Assembly: GCA_023395595.1 (NCBI GenBank)
Contig: JAEWYO010000057.1
Location: 1 to 54,705, forward strand
Length of the DNA: 54,705 nt
Reading direction: 5' to 3'
DNA from: Bacillota bacterium
GTDB taxonomy: Bacteria > Bacillota > Clostridia > Christensenellales > CAG-138
The notes beneath the pieces are model-generated. The model searched no databases. It saw nothing but the letters and a program-made list of their open reading frames with translations, and was not told where the DNA came from. Within the stretch, counting starts at the first letter, position 1; each line of letters begins with the position of its first letter. Positions 40,650 through 50,650 of the stretch are shown here, piece by piece. The position numbers were made by a program, and so were the translations under genes.

Positions 40650-42443
40650 TTACATCGCGTTGACGCGCGTCTCGAGTGCCTTGAGCTGCTCTTTGAGAGC
40701 CTTGGGCATCTTCTCGCCGTAGTTGGCATAGTGTTCCTTGATGGATTCCACTTCGGCCTGCCAGTCTTCTTTGGTGAGGGTGAAGAGCTCGTTCATGGCT
40801 TCGGCGGAAACGTCGAGGCCTTCGAGGTAGAGGTCTTCCTTCTTGGGCAGGTAGCCGATGGCGGTCTTGTCCGCATCCACTTTTCCGTTGACGCGCTCGA
40901 CAACCCACTTCAGCACGCGGCTGTTGTCGCCAAAGCCCGGCCAGAGGAACTTGCCGTTTTCGCCTTTGCGGAACCAGTTGACGTAGAAGATCTTCGGCAG
41001 TTTGTCGGCGGTGGACTTTGCGCCAACGTCGAGCCAATGCTGCAGATAATCGCACACGTTATAGCCGATGAACGGCAGCATCGCGAACGGATCGCGGCGA
41101 ACCTGGCCGATCTTGGCGGAGATGGCGGCTGCGGTGATTTCGCTGCCCATGATGGAGCCGTCAAAGATGCCGTGCGTCCAGTCGAAGCTCTCGTGGACGA
41201 GCGGGATCGTGCGCGGACGGCGTCCGCCGATGAGGATTGCGGAGATCGGAACGCCTGCGGGATCTTCCCATTCCGGCGCGATGCAGGGGCACTGCGACGC
41301 GGGCGCGGTGAAGCGGGCGTTGGGATGAGCGGCGGGCTCTTTCGATTCCGGCGTCCAATCCTGACCTTTCCAGTCGATGAGGTGCGCGGGCGCCGGGGTG
41401 CCGATGCCTTCCCACCACACGTCACCATCGTCCGTGAGGGCGACGTTCGTGAAGATGGCGTTCTTATCGATGCTGCGCATCGCGTTGAAGTTGGAGCTGT
41501 CCGAGGTGCCCGGTGCAACGCCGAAGAAGCCGGATTCGGGGTTGATGGCGTAGAGACGGCCATCTTTGCCGTACTTCATCCAGGCGATGTCGTCGCCGAC
41601 GGTTTCGACTTTCCAGCCCGGGATGGTCGGAATGAGCATCGCGAGGTTGGTTTTGCCGCATGCGCTCGGGAAAGCGCCGGTGATGTAGGTCTTGTTGCCC
41701 TGCGGGTCGGTGAGGCCGAGGATGAGCATGTGCTCCGCCAGCCAGCCCTCGTCACGCGCCTGTGCGGACGCGATGCGCAGCGCAAAGCACTTCTTGCCGA
41801 GGAGGGCGTTTCCGCCGTAGCCGGAGCCGTAGGACCAGATCAGGCGCTCTTCGGGGAAGTGGCTGATGTATTTCTGTTCGATCGGGGCGCAGGGCCAGCA
41901 AGAATCCTTCTGGCCTTTTTCCAGCGGTGCGCCGACGGAATGCAGGCAGGGGACGAATTCACCATCGCCAAGGGTTTCGAGAACCTTGGTGCCCATGCGG
42001 GTCATGATCCGCATGTTGACGACAACATAGGGGCTATCCGTGATTTCCACGCCGATCTTGGAGATGGGCGAGCCGATGGGGCCCATCGAGAACGGAATGA
42101 TGTACATCGTGCGGCCATGCATGCAACCCTTGTAGAGCGCGGTCATGGTCTTCTTGAGCTCGACGGGGTCAACCCAGTTGTTGGTCGGGCCCGCATCTTC
42201 CTGCTTTTTGCTGGCGATGAAGGTTCTGTTCTCCACACGGGCAACGTCGGAAGGATCGCTGCGGAAGAGATAGCAGCCCGGGCGCTTTTCGGGGTTGAGC
42301 GGGGTTGCCATGCCGCTGGCTACCATCTCGGCAAGCAGGCGGTCGTTTTCTTCCTGAGAACCGTCGCACCAGTAAATCTGGTCCGGTTCGCACATGTCCT
42401 GGCATTCCTTGATCCATGCGAGCAATTTTTTGTTGGTTGTCAT
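40650..42443 (-). CDS. pckA: Phosphoenolpyruvate carboxykinase (GTP)
   Basis: The 597-residue enzyme interconverts oxaloacetate and PEP with GTP/GDP. The nucleotide loop FPSACGKTNLAML (with the family's Cys), the metal/substrate segment EFVPCLHSVG and the C-terminal FLWPGFGDNSRVLKW identify the GTP form, not the ATP form. Length is usual. ATG 42443 follows AGAAAGGTGCC. In anaerobes it can run in the PEP-carboxylating direction. It is a single gene with its own terminator and two identical 12-base sites upstream. Confidence 0.97.
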   Translation of the reverse strand: MTTNKKLLAWIKECQDMCEPDQIYWCDGSQEENDRLLAEMVASGMATPLNPEKRPGCYLFRSDPSDVARVENRTFIASKKQEDAGPTNNWVDPVELKKTMTALYKGCMHGRTMYIIPFSMGPIGSPISKIGVEITDSPYVVVNMRIMTRMGTKVLETLGDGEFVPCLHSVGAPLEKGQKDSCWPCAPIEQKYISHFPEERLIWSYGSGYGGNALLGKKCFALRIASAQARDEGWLAEHMLILGLTDPQGNKTYITGAFPSACGKTNLAMLIPTIPGWKVETVGDDIAWMKYGKDGRLYAINPESGFFGVAPGTSDSSNFNAMRSIDKNAIFTNVALTDDGDVWWEGIGTPAPAHLIDWKGQDWTPESKEPAAHPNARFTAPASQCPCIAPEWEDPAGVPISAILIGGRRPRTIPLVHESFDWTHGIFDGSIMGSEITAAAISAKIGQVRRDPFAMLPFIGYNVCDYLQHWLDVGAKSTADKLPKIFYVNWFRKGENGKFLWPGFGDNSRVLKWVVERVNGKVDADKTAIGYLPKKEDLYLEGLDVSAEAMNELFTLTKEDWQAEVESIKEHYANYGEKMPKALKEQLKALETRVNAM

Positions 42444-42473
42444 GTTTTCGGCACCTTTCTTCTGTGAGTTGGT

Positions 42474-42551
42474 TTTATGGTAAACTTTTCAAGTTGGTTG
42501 ATAAAATCCAATATTGACACCCGTTTAGTATGCGCTGGATTTATGGTAAAC
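42474..42551. promoter_or_regulatory. Two identical 12-base direct repeats upstream of pckA
   Basis: TTTATGGTAAAC occurs at 42474-42485 and 42540-42551, 66 bases apart (about six helical turns). They flank the region where the pckA promoter should lie, so they are candidate binding sites for a regulator. Confidence 0.55.
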
Positions 42552-42559
42552 CTCAAAAA

Positions 42560-43061
42560 TGTCTAAAAAACGATGTCGCCGCGTCTTTTTTCACACAGCA
42601 GGATGCTCAAAGAAAAACAAAACAAATAGGATATCATGCTTGCGCGGTGACGCTGCCGCAAATCGATAATTGACGGATTGCGAATGAAAAACTGCAAAAA
42701 CGAGATGAAAGTGACGTTTTTGCGCGGCATTGTCCCTCTGGAACGGAACGCTGCCGCACGCAAGATACGCAAGAAAGGCGACGGTTACCCGAAAAACCCC
42801 TGCGTCTGGCACATATCGTGCGCAATCTTCACCAAATATATGATACACCGATTTATCAAGCATGGCAAACATTTCGGTGCATTTTTTCCGATATATATTT
42901 TTTCTTTTCGCCCAAAATGCGGCTGCAGGAAATTATGCAGTTTATCCTGCAATTTCACGCCGGAAAAAATGCATTCCTGCGATTTTATGAAGGAAATCCG
43001 TAATCGCGATTGCTGAACAAGAACGGCTGGTTTGGAGCAAGCGAGAGAAAATGCGGACAAC
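42560..43061. other. AT-rich intergenic stretch without a supported gene
   Basis: It contains A- and T-runs and imperfect palindromes, and an open frame at 42678-43016 (+). I do not accept that frame because it lacks a ribosome site and has irregular composition. Confidence 0.55.
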
Positions 43062-43063
43062 GG

Positions 43064-43091
43064 AAAACGGAGGGGGTACGCCCTCCGTTTT
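43064..43091. terminator. Terminator of the sugar ABC operon
   Basis: AAAACGGAGGG and CCCTCCGTTTT form a perfect 11-bp stem around GGTACG, symmetric enough to act on either strand. It lies just after the binding-protein gene on the minus strand. Confidence 0.85.
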
Positions 43092-43128
43092 CACATGGAT
43101 CGGTCTTAATTGGGAGGAGACAGGAGCA

Positions 43129-44274
43129 TCAATCGTAAACGAGGAGCGCGATGTCCGGGTTATCGATGTTCTCTGCGTTATACCACTGCGCGCCGGTGTC
43201 CACATCGGCAACGGTTTCGCCATTGGCGGCCTTGACGGCGAGCTCAACAGCCTTGTAGCCGATCTGATACGGGTCCTGCGTAACGGAGCCGTAGAACCAG
43301 CCATTGCGGATGGCGTTCTTCTGCGCGGTGCCTGCATCGAAGCCGGCAACGACGAGGTCGGCATACTTGCCGCCGTCTGCGAGGTCTTCGCCGTCCGCCG
43401 TTGCGGCCAGCAGACCCACGACTGCGCCTTCATTGGAGCAGAAGATCGCGGCGATGCCCTTGGTGGCGAGCAGGGAGTTGGCGGAGGTCTGGAGAGAGGT
43501 TGCTTCCGTCGTTGCGGAAACTTCCACGCGGATGATGATCGCTGCGCCGTCAACCTTGGCTTCCCACTTGGTGTGGCCTTCGACGGAGACTTTGCCCGGC
43601 TGGTAGGTTTCTGCGATTTCCTTCATCTTGTTGACGAAGCCCGTGGTGCGGCCGGTCACGGACGCGGAGACCGCATCCTGGCTCAGGCAGCCGATGACGA
43701 CGGGATTTTCGGGTGTTGCGGCTTGCATCTTGGCGACGAGGTCGGCGTTCTCGCCGAACTTCGTGGCGGCGATGGCGGCTGCGTTTTCGTTGTTGGTGGA
43801 GGCGGTTGCCTTCACAGCGCCGGTTTTGTCATCCGGAACGCCGGAGTCAAAGCCGATGACCGGAATGCCTTTTTCTGCGCATTCTTCGAGGATTTCGGTG
43901 ACGGCATCGGTGGAGAGGGCTGCCAGCGCGATCGCCTTCGGGTTCTTCGCCAGCTCGTTCTTCACCATGTTGACCTGCGCGTCGATTTCGGTTTCAGAGG
44001 CGGGGCCGTCGAAATAGATTTCAACGCCGAGGTCCTTCGCGGCTGCTTCTGCGCCGGTCTTGACCGCTTGCCAGAACTGATGCTGGAAGCCTTTCGCCAT
44101 GACGGGGATGTACATCGGCGCGGCATCTGCGGGCGCTTCGGTTGCTTCCGCTGCGGGTGCCTCGGTTGCTTCCGTTGCGGGGGCGGGTTCTTCCGTGGTG
44201 GCTGCCGGCGCTGCGCATGCAAACATACTGAGCACCATGGCGAGAGTCAAAAGAATAACGACCAGTTTCTTCAT
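43129..44274 (-). CDS. Ribose-type sugar ABC transporter binding lipoprotein
   Basis: The 381-residue protein has a signal peptide with a lipid-attachment Cys20 (MFAC), a Thr/Glu/Ala-Pro linker (about 21-52) and a periplasmic-binding-protein type 1 (RbsB-like) domain. Typical segments are ALAALSTDAVTEILEECAEKGIPVIGFDSGV and AIFCSNEGAVVGLLAA, then GSVTQDPYQIGYKAVELAVKA. It captures a sugar for the adjacent permease and ATPase. The neighbouring fucose genes suggest a deoxyhexose such as L-fucose or L-rhamnose; the sequence alone does not show this. Confidence 0.93.
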   Translation of the reverse strand: MKKLVVILLTLAMVLSMFACAAPAATTEEPAPATEATEAPAAEATEAPADAAPMYIPVMAKGFQHQFWQAVKTGAEAAAKDLGVEIYFDGPASETEIDAQVNMVKNELAKNPKAIALAALSTDAVTEILEECAEKGIPVIGFDSGVPDDKTGAVKATASTNNENAAAIAATKFGENADLVAKMQAATPENPVVIGCLSQDAVSASVTGRTTGFVNKMKEIAETYQPGKVSVEGHTKWEAKVDGAAIIIRVEVSATTEATSLQTSANSLLATKGIAAIFCSNEGAVVGLLAATADGEDLADGGKYADLVVAGFDAGTAQKNAIRNGWFYGSVTQDPYQIGYKAVELAVKAANGETVADVDTGAQWYNAENIDNPDIALLVYD

Positions 44275-44347
44275 GAGTGTTCCTCCTTTTTTTATTCAGC
44301 ACGACACTGTCTGTCGTAAGCCTTCTAAATTGATCGACCAACCAGAG

Positions 44348-45355
44348 TTAGTTCTTCTTGACGCGGTTGGCGGCCTTGGTACGCTGGATGTCGAGCAGCA
44401 CAGCACCGATGACAACAGCGCCGGTGAAGAACGTTTGCCAGGGTGCCTGCAGACCGCAGGAGCTAAGGCCGTTCTTGAGCACACTCATGATGAACACACC
44501 GATGAGAGTGCCGACCATCGTGCCCGCGCCGCCGCTCATCGACGTGCCGCCGATGACGACGCCCGCGATGGCGTTGAGCTCCTGTCCGTTGCCGGTGCCG
44601 GGGGTAATCGTTGTGTACGCTGCTGCGTAGAAGATACCGCCAAGCCCCGCAAAAAGTCCGCAAACCGTGTAGATCAGCACCTTCCATTTGCTCACGTCGA
44701 TGCCGGAGAGGCGGCTTGCCTCCTCGTTGGAGCCAATGGCAAACGTGTATCGGCCAAACTTTGTCTTGTGCAGCAGCAGCGCGGCGATGACGAAGAACGC
44801 AACGAGCCAAAGCGCGCCCACGGGGAAACCGGAGATCTTCGTGTCGCCTAAAAAGAATGTGTTGCGGATGAAGAGCTTCTTAAACCAACCGCCGATCTCC
44901 GCGGTTGCGGTCGGCCAGGTTTGGGACTGCACCTTGGTGATGATCGAGCCGATGCCCTGCGACATCATCATGGTACCGAGGGTTGCGATAAATGGCGGCA
45001 GCTTGAGTTTGGCGACCAGCAGGCCGTTGATGAACCCAAACGCGGTGCCAACGCCGACGGTGAGCACGAGCGCAAGCCAGAGCGGCCACTGGTGTTCTTT
45101 GAACACAAACGCGCCGACCAGAGCGGAGCACATCATGACCGTGCCGATGGAAAGATCGATTCCGCCGGTGATGATGACGAACGTGACGCCGAATGCCATG
45201 AAGCCGATGTAATAACTCGACTCCAGAATGTTTTTGAGCATGTCCGCCGAGAAAAAGTTGTTACCGAAGATCGAGAAAAATACATAAAGAATCACAAGCG
45301 CGAGCGGCGCGAGCAGCGCCTGCATATTTAGCTTCTTTTTCGTCGTCGATTCCAT
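44348..45355 (-). CDS. Ribose-type sugar ABC transporter permease
   Basis: The 335-residue RbsC-like permease has about ten helices. The family signatures are GGIDLSIGTVMMCSALVGAF and NAIAGVVIGGTSMSGGAGTMVGTLIGVF. It lies between the ATPase and the binding-protein gene on the same strand and forms the channel of the importer. Confidence 0.95.
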   Translation of the reverse strand: MESTTKKKLNMQALLAPLALVILYVFFSIFGNNFFSADMLKNILESSYYIGFMAFGVTFVIITGGIDLSIGTVMMCSALVGAFVFKEHQWPLWLALVLTVGVGTAFGFINGLLVAKLKLPPFIATLGTMMMSQGIGSIITKVQSQTWPTATAEIGGWFKKLFIRNTFFLGDTKISGFPVGALWLVAFFVIAALLLHKTKFGRYTFAIGSNEEASRLSGIDVSKWKVLIYTVCGLFAGLGGIFYAAAYTTITPGTGNGQELNAIAGVVIGGTSMSGGAGTMVGTLIGVFIMSVLKNGLSSCGLQAPWQTFFTGAVVIGAVLLDIQRTKAANRVKKN

Positions 45356-45361
45356 AATTGA

Positions 45362-46861
45362 TTACTCCACTTCCCGCATGGTTGCGTAGGACATGATGTT
45401 TTCCTGACTTGCGGACTCAATTGTGAGTTCGCCGACCAGCCGGCCTTCGCACATGACTGCGATGCGATCGCTCATGCGCAGCAGCTCCGGCAGTTCCGAA
45501 GAGATCATGATGATCGATTTTCCCTGCGCGGCAAGCTGGTTCATGAGCTTGTAGATCTCGCTCTTTGCGCCGACGTCGATGCCGCGCGTGGGCTCGTCAA
45601 AGATCAGGATATCGCAGTTTCTCAACAGCCACTTGGAGATGACCACCTTTTGCTGGTTTCCGCCGGAGAGCGACTTGATCAACGTGTGAACAGACGGGGT
45701 CTTGACCCCAATCTTCTCCACATAATCGCCGGCTGCGCGTGCAACAGCGCGCCCTTTGACAAAGGGGCCTTTGGTGAACTGCTCCAGCGTGGGCAGCACG
45801 GTGTTTTCGGAAACGGAGAGCCCGAGGCAGAGGCCGAATTGCTTTCGATCTTCGCTCAAATAGCCGATTCCAGCCTCGACTGCGTCCACGGGGGAGTTGA
45901 TCTTCACCGGCTTGCCTTTGACGAGGATTTCGCCGCCGTCGCGCTTGTCCGCGCCGAAGAGCAGGCGCGCGGTCTCCGTGCGCCCTGCACCCATGAGTCC
46001 CGCGAAACCGAGAATCTCGCCGCGCCGCAGCACAAAGGAAACATCCTTCACGTCGTCGGAGCAGAGGTTTCTGGCCTCCAGAATGATCTCGCTGTCCGGA
46101 GACACGTTGGATTTCGATTTCGGGTCTTCATAGATCACGCGGCCAACCATCATCTTGATGATCTGATCCATCGTGGCCTCAGCGGTGTCGAGGCTGCCGA
46201 CGGTGTGCCCGTCGCGCATGACGGTGATGCGGTCGGAAATCTGCTTGAGCTCGTCCATGCGATGCGAGATATACACGATGCCGACGCCTTTTGCCTTGAG
46301 TGCACGGATGAATGTGAAGAGCTCCTGAATCTCGGAATCCGTCAGCGGGGCGGAGGGCTCATCCATAATCATGATGCGCGTGCTCGGGAATGACAGCGCC
46401 TTTGCGATCTCCACCATCTGCTGCTTGGCGACGGTGAGGCGCTTGATGGGCGTGGTTGCGTCGAGCTTGAGATTGAGCGAATCCAGCAGCGCCTGCGCTT
46501 TCTGGTTCTGTTCTTTCTTATTAAGAAAGAGACCGTGTGTGGACTCGCGTCCGATGAAGATGTTCTCCGCAACGGTGAGGTCTTTGAGCAGGTTCAGCTC
46601 CTGGTGGATGATGCTGATGCCGAGATGCTGTGCCTCTGCCGGAGAATGAATCTCAACCTCGTTGCCGAAGAGTTCGATCGACCCGCCGTCTTTTGCGTAG
46701 ATACCGGTCAAAATCTTCATCAGTGTGCTCTTGCCCGCGCCGTTTTCGCCAACGAGTGCGAGAACCTCGCCCGCGTGGAGCGTCAGGTCAACGCCGTCGA
46801 GCGCATGCACGCCGGGGAAAAACTTCTGAATCCCTGTCATGTTGAGAATGGTTTCAGACAA
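45362..46861 (-). CDS. Ribose-type sugar ABC transporter ATP-binding protein
   Basis: The 499-residue protein carries two ABC ATPase domains. The first has Walker A GENGAGKST and the second has the usual degenerate site with LSGGNQQKVVISKWLL and DEPTRGIDVGAKSEIY. The start is TTG 46861 behind GAGGTGAT. It is first in the operon. The predicted leader from the promoter at 47184 is about 320 bases long. Confidence 0.95.
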   Translation of the reverse strand: MSETILNMTGIQKFFPGVHALDGVDLTLHAGEVLALVGENGAGKSTLMKILTGIYAKDGGSIELFGNEVEIHSPAEAQHLGISIIHQELNLLKDLTVAENIFIGRESTHGLFLNKKEQNQKAQALLDSLNLKLDATTPIKRLTVAKQQMVEIAKALSFPSTRIMIMDEPSAPLTDSEIQELFTFIRALKAKGVGIVYISHRMDELKQISDRITVMRDGHTVGSLDTAEATMDQIIKMMVGRVIYEDPKSKSNVSPDSEIILEARNLCSDDVKDVSFVLRRGEILGFAGLMGAGRTETARLLFGADKRDGGEILVKGKPVKINSPVDAVEAGIGYLSEDRKQFGLCLGLSVSENTVLPTLEQFTKGPFVKGRAVARAAGDYVEKIGVKTPSVHTLIKSLSGGNQQKVVISKWLLRNCDILIFDEPTRGIDVGAKSEIYKLMNQLAAQGKSIIMISSELPELLRMSDRIAVMCEGRLVGELTIESASQENIMSYATMREVE

Positions 46862-47170
46862 ACTATCACCTCATCGTCAATTTGTTCAAAAGAGCGCGAT
46901 TCCAACGTTTGCGTTGACCCTGTGCCCTGGAAGGCATCCGGAGGAAATCGAGATAAATCATCGCGGGTGCAGCGCGCGGTCAATCGCCTGTTTGGGGACT
47001 GGTGTGCGTCTATTTCGTTACTGTTTTGTGTTCGTATGGTGATTCTGGTTGTTCGGGTGGTTTGCGTGTTTGAATACGGCGGCTCGGCGGCCGGTATAAT
47101 GGAAGATAAGCGTTTATTTTCTCAGGATTTGCAGGCGTTTTTCAGGATGGGCGCCTGGAGAGACGAAAGC

Positions 47171-47180
47171 GAAACGTTTC
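47171..47180. promoter_or_regulatory. Operator 1 (GAAACGTTTC) at the ABC operon start
   Basis: A perfect 10-base palindrome sits a few bases downstream of the predicted ABC-operon start, where a LacI repressor would block transcription. Confidence 0.65.
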
Positions 47181-47190
47181 ATCTTTTTGC

Positions 47191-47219
47191 ATTGTAGCAC
47201 TTATGATTTTTCAAGTCAA
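47191..47219 (-). promoter_or_regulatory. Promoter of the sugar ABC operon
   Basis: On the minus strand TTGACT (47219-47214) and TACAAT (47196-47191) are 17 bases apart; start near 47184, next to operator 1. Confidence 0.75.
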
Positions 47220-47316
47220 GACCGAATTTAAGTGAAACGCGATAGTCAATCGATTGTTATAACAACAAATAGGCGTGTTATTATAGTAATTCAACACACG
47301 GAAGCATAGATTCTGC

Positions 47317-47346
47317 TTGACACTGGGCGGAAATGAATGCTAGAAT
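47317..47346 (+). promoter_or_regulatory. Promoter of the lacI-type gene and fucose operon
   Basis: TTGACA at 47317-47322 and TAGAAT at 47341-47346 are 18 bases apart. Operator 2 begins within five bases of the -10 box. Confidence 0.7.
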
Positions 47347-47350
47347 AAGC

Positions 47351-47368
47351 CGAAACCAAAACGTTTCG
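47351..47368. promoter_or_regulatory. Operator 2 (CGAAAC-n6-GTTTCG)
   Basis: Two six-base arms are inverted around six bases and cover the predicted transcription start of the regulator gene. Confidence 0.65.
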
Positions 47369-47472
47369 CTATAGGCTTATCGATCTTATCCCTCGTGTAG
47401 TTACAAAAACCGCAGAATCCACACCAATTCCACTTGAATTTGGGCTATAATCGATCCAATTAGCGCAAAAAT

Positions 47473-47488
47473 CGAACGAAACGGTTCG
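47473..47488. promoter_or_regulatory. Operator 3 (CGAAC-n6-GTTCG)
   Basis: A five-base-arm palindrome around GAAACG, with the same spacing as operator 2. It lies 20 bases downstream of a TATAAT at 47446-47451 that could be a second start. Confidence 0.5.
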
Positions 47489-47634
47489 CGAACGCGCAGA
47501 AAACGGATCGCTTCCGCACGATATCTACCCACAAATCAGACGTTCTACCAACCAAACGCACCCCGATTTCTTTATCAATACGATTGAATAAATACAATTG
47601 AAACAACGCGAAAGCGGCAGGGCAGGTAATCACA

Positions 47635-48657
47635 TTGTCAACGATCAAAGATGTATCCAAGTTTTCGGGATTGTCGCTTGCAACCATTTCGAAATATCTC
47701 AACGGCGGCAATGTCCGCGACGAGAACCGCCAGAGAATTGATGAAGCGGTCGAGGCGTTGGGGTATCGCGTCAACCGAAACGCCCGCAGCCTCAAAACCA
47801 ACCGGACGATGACCGTCGGTGTTGTGATGCCGACGCTGTCCGTTCCGTTTTTCGGTAGCGTGATCTCCTCGCTGGATCAAAAGCTTCGGCAGGCAGGATA
47901 CACCAGCTTTGTGTGCAGTTATGATTTTGACCGCGACCTGGAGCTCGAGAAGCTCCGCGTGCTCTGCAATAACAATGTAGACGGAATCGTCTTGGCGGCT
48001 CAGCACGTCTCGGCAAAGGAGCTTGAAGCAATCCGCAATGCACGCGGCAGCGAAATGCCCATGGTGCTGGTGGATCGAACCATTTCCGGCTTTGTGTGCG
48101 ATAGCATCGTGATCGACAACCTCAACGCGACCTATGGCGCGGTGGAGCAGCTCATCAACGCGGGGCACCGGCACATTGGTATCATCGTTGGCCCGCTGGA
48201 CATCTCCACGGCAAACGAGCGCATGGTGGGCTACCGCCGCGCGCTGGAAGATTACGGGATCGACATCGAGACCGGCCCGCGCCGCGCGGACGGCTCACAC
48301 GAGGAACTCGTGCAAATCGGGCGCTATGATTTTGAGAGCGGCTATCGGCAGTTTAACAACTTTATGGATATGGAAAATCCGCCGACGGCGCTCTGCGTCA
48401 CCAACTATGACATGACCATGGGCGCGGTCACTGCCGCGCACGAGCGCAACGTTATCCTCGGCAAGGACATCGGTTTTGTCGGGTTCGACGCGGTGGACCT
48501 CTGCCGGATTGTCTCGCCGCCGCTCTCGATTGTGGAGCAGCCGACGCAGCTGATGGGGCAAAAAGCGGGAGAGGTACTCCTCAAACGTATGGCCGGCGAA
48601 ACACTGCCGCATCCGCAGGTAATCCGCCTCAAGAGCTATCTGCACAACAGAATCTAG
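47635..48657 (+). CDS. LacI-family transcriptional regulator
   Basis: The 340-residue repressor has the N-terminal HTH TIKDVSKFSGLSLATISKYLNG (about 3-24), hinge-region YRVNRNARSLKTNRT and a sugar-binding core. TTG 47635 follows a CAGGTA-type site. It stands between the divergent ABC importer and the fucose isomerase gene and is flanked by several GAAACG-core palindromes, so it most likely controls both directions and itself. The inducer is probably the imported sugar or its first metabolite. Confidence 0.94.
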   Translation: MSTIKDVSKFSGLSLATISKYLNGGNVRDENRQRIDEAVEALGYRVNRNARSLKTNRTMTVGVVMPTLSVPFFGSVISSLDQKLRQAGYTSFVCSYDFDRDLELEKLRVLCNNNVDGIVLAAQHVSAKELEAIRNARGSEMPMVLVDRTISGFVCDSIVIDNLNATYGAVEQLINAGHRHIGIIVGPLDISTANERMVGYRRALEDYGIDIETGPRRADGSHEELVQIGRYDFESGYRQFNNFMDMENPPTALCVTNYDMTMGAVTAAHERNVILGKDIGFVGFDAVDLCRIVSPPLSIVEQPTQLMGQKAGEVLLKRMAGETLPHPQVIRLKSYLHNRI

Positions 48658-48761
48658 TCGCAACAGAATCTATATAAAGAGTACCACTGGAATTCGGTTA
48701 ACCCCTGACGGGTGTACCCCGGCGGGCAAAATAGAATATGACGTGCCAAAGGAGAAGAGTA

Positions 48762-50549
48762 ATGAACCGGTATGCGATCGATCTGCCGAAAATCGGCATC
48801 CGCCCGTGCATCGACGGGCGCAGAAACGGTGTACGAGAGGGTTTGGAAGACCAAACCATGAATATGGCGAAAGCCGCGGCAAAGCTACTTGCCGACAACC
48901 TCCGCTACCCCAACGGGAAAAAAGTGGAGATCGTCCTCGCGGACACGACCATCGGCGGTGTGCGGGAAGCGGCAGCGTGCCAGTCCAAGTTTGAAAAAGC
49001 GGGGGTAACCATCACGCTGTCGGTTTCGCCCTGCTGGTGCTATTCCACCGAGGTGATGGATTTTGACCCGCAGACGATCAAAGCCGTTTGGGGATTCAAT
49101 GGAACCGAGCGTCCGGGTGCGGTATTCCTCGCGGCGGTGCTTGCGGCGCATGCGCAAAAGGGCCTGCCCGCCTTTGGCATCTACGGGCACGACGTAAAGG
49201 ACGCGACGGACACGCAGATCCCCGAAGACGTCGCAAGAAAGATTCTGCTCTTTGCGCAATCCGCCCTTGCGGCAAAAGCCATGCGCCAGAACAGCTATCT
49301 CCAGATTGGATCGATGTGCATGGGCATCGCGGGTAGCATTCTCGATCAGCAGACGCTGTATGAATACTTTGGCCTGCGCAGCGAGAGCGTGGATGAAACC
49401 GAAATCCTCCGCCGCATCGACAAGGGAATCTATGACCACGAGGAGTTTAAACGCGCGCTCAACTGGACGCGCGAGCACTGCCGCGAGGGCATCGACAAAA
49501 ACCCGGTGGATATCCAGTTCAACCGCGCGGAAAAAGACGCGCAGTGGGAATTTGTCGTCAAGAGCATGCTGATCGTGCGTGACCTGATGGTCGGCAACCC
49601 GCGCCTCGCCGAGATGGGTTTTGTGGAAGAATCCTGCGGGCACAACGCCATCGTTGCGGGCATTCAGGGACAGCGGCAGTGGACGGACTATAAACCGAAT
49701 TTCGACTTTCTTGAGGCGATGCTCAACAGCCAGTTTGACTGGAACGGTCTGCGGGAAGCTTTCGTCATCGGCACCGAAAACGACACACTCAACGCCATGA
49801 CGATGCTCTTTGAGCACCTGCTGACCAATCGTCCCGGCATTTTTGCGGATGTTCGTACCTATTGGAGCCCGGAGGCGGTCAAGCGCGTGACGGGAAAAGA
49901 GCTCCAAGGCCACGCGAAAAACGGCATTATCCACCTGATCAATTCCGGCGCGGCATCCCTCGACGGCACCGGCGCGGTGAGCGACAAAGCGGGCAATCCC
50001 GTCATCAAACCGTTTTACGAGATGTCCGATGCGGACGCGCAGGCCTGCCTCAACGAGACCGACTGGTGCGCGGCAGATCAGTTCTATTTCCGTGGCGGCG
50101 GCTATTCTTCGCACTTCATCCACGGTACGCGCGGCGGCATGCCCGTAACCATGGCGCGGTTGAACATCGTCAAGGGCTTGGGCCCTGTGCTGCAGCTAGC
50201 CGAAGGCTATACCTGTGAGTTGGAGCCGGATGTACACAAAACGCTCGACGAGCGCACGGACAAGACCTGGCCTACTACCTGGTTTGCGCCAACGCTGACC
50301 GGTGAGGGTGCGTTTACGGATGTGTACAGCGTGATGGCCAACTGGGGCGCCAACCACGGCGCGTTCTGCTTTGGCCACATTGGCGATCAGCTCATCACGA
50401 TGGCGTCCATGCTGCGCATTCCGGTTTCGATGCACAACGTCTCGGCGGATCGGATCTTCCGTCCCGCCGCGTGGAGTGCGTTTGGCACAAGCGATCTGGA
50501 GGCCGCGGACTATCGCGCCTGCGCCGCCTACGGGCCGATGTATAAATAA
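48762..50549 (+). CDS. fucI: L-fucose isomerase
   Basis: The 595-residue enzyme converts L-fucose to L-fuculose (also D-arabinose to D-ribulose). The family signature includes KIGIRPCIDGRRNGVREGLEDQTM and VGNPRLAEMGFVEESCGHNAI, with a C-terminal segment ANHGAFCFGHIGDQLITMASMLRIPVSMHNV. ATG 48762 follows AAGGAGAAG, so the ATG at 48738 is rejected. Length is usual. It is followed by FucU and a kinase. Confidence 0.96.
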   Translation: MNRYAIDLPKIGIRPCIDGRRNGVREGLEDQTMNMAKAAAKLLADNLRYPNGKKVEIVLADTTIGGVREAAACQSKFEKAGVTITLSVSPCWCYSTEVMDFDPQTIKAVWGFNGTERPGAVFLAAVLAAHAQKGLPAFGIYGHDVKDATDTQIPEDVARKILLFAQSALAAKAMRQNSYLQIGSMCMGIAGSILDQQTLYEYFGLRSESVDETEILRRIDKGIYDHEEFKRALNWTREHCREGIDKNPVDIQFNRAEKDAQWEFVVKSMLIVRDLMVGNPRLAEMGFVEESCGHNAIVAGIQGQRQWTDYKPNFDFLEAMLNSQFDWNGLREAFVIGTENDTLNAMTMLFEHLLTNRPGIFADVRTYWSPEAVKRVTGKELQGHAKNGIIHLINSGAASLDGTGAVSDKAGNPVIKPFYEMSDADAQACLNETDWCAADQFYFRGGGYSSHFIHGTRGGMPVTMARLNIVKGLGPVLQLAEGYTCELEPDVHKTLDERTDKTWPTTWFAPTLTGEGAFTDVYSVMANWGANHGAFCFGHIGDQLITMASMLRIPVSMHNVSADRIFRPAAWSAFGTSDLEAADYRACAAYGPMYK

Positions 50550-50650
50550 GAAACAGACTATCAAGAAATAGACTTTCTTTCCATACGTCGAACATTCATC
50601 ATTCAATCCATGCGTTCGCGCTGCCGGTCTTGCGTCATGCAGCCGCCGGC

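Noticed and set aside
40557..42467. 636-codon plus-strand frame opposite pckA
   Set aside because: Antisense shadow of a certain gene; it also runs through the pckA terminator hairpin.
42678..43016. 112-codon plus-strand frame in the AT-rich gap after pckA
   Set aside because: No ribosome site, no domain, irregular Lys/Cys-rich composition.
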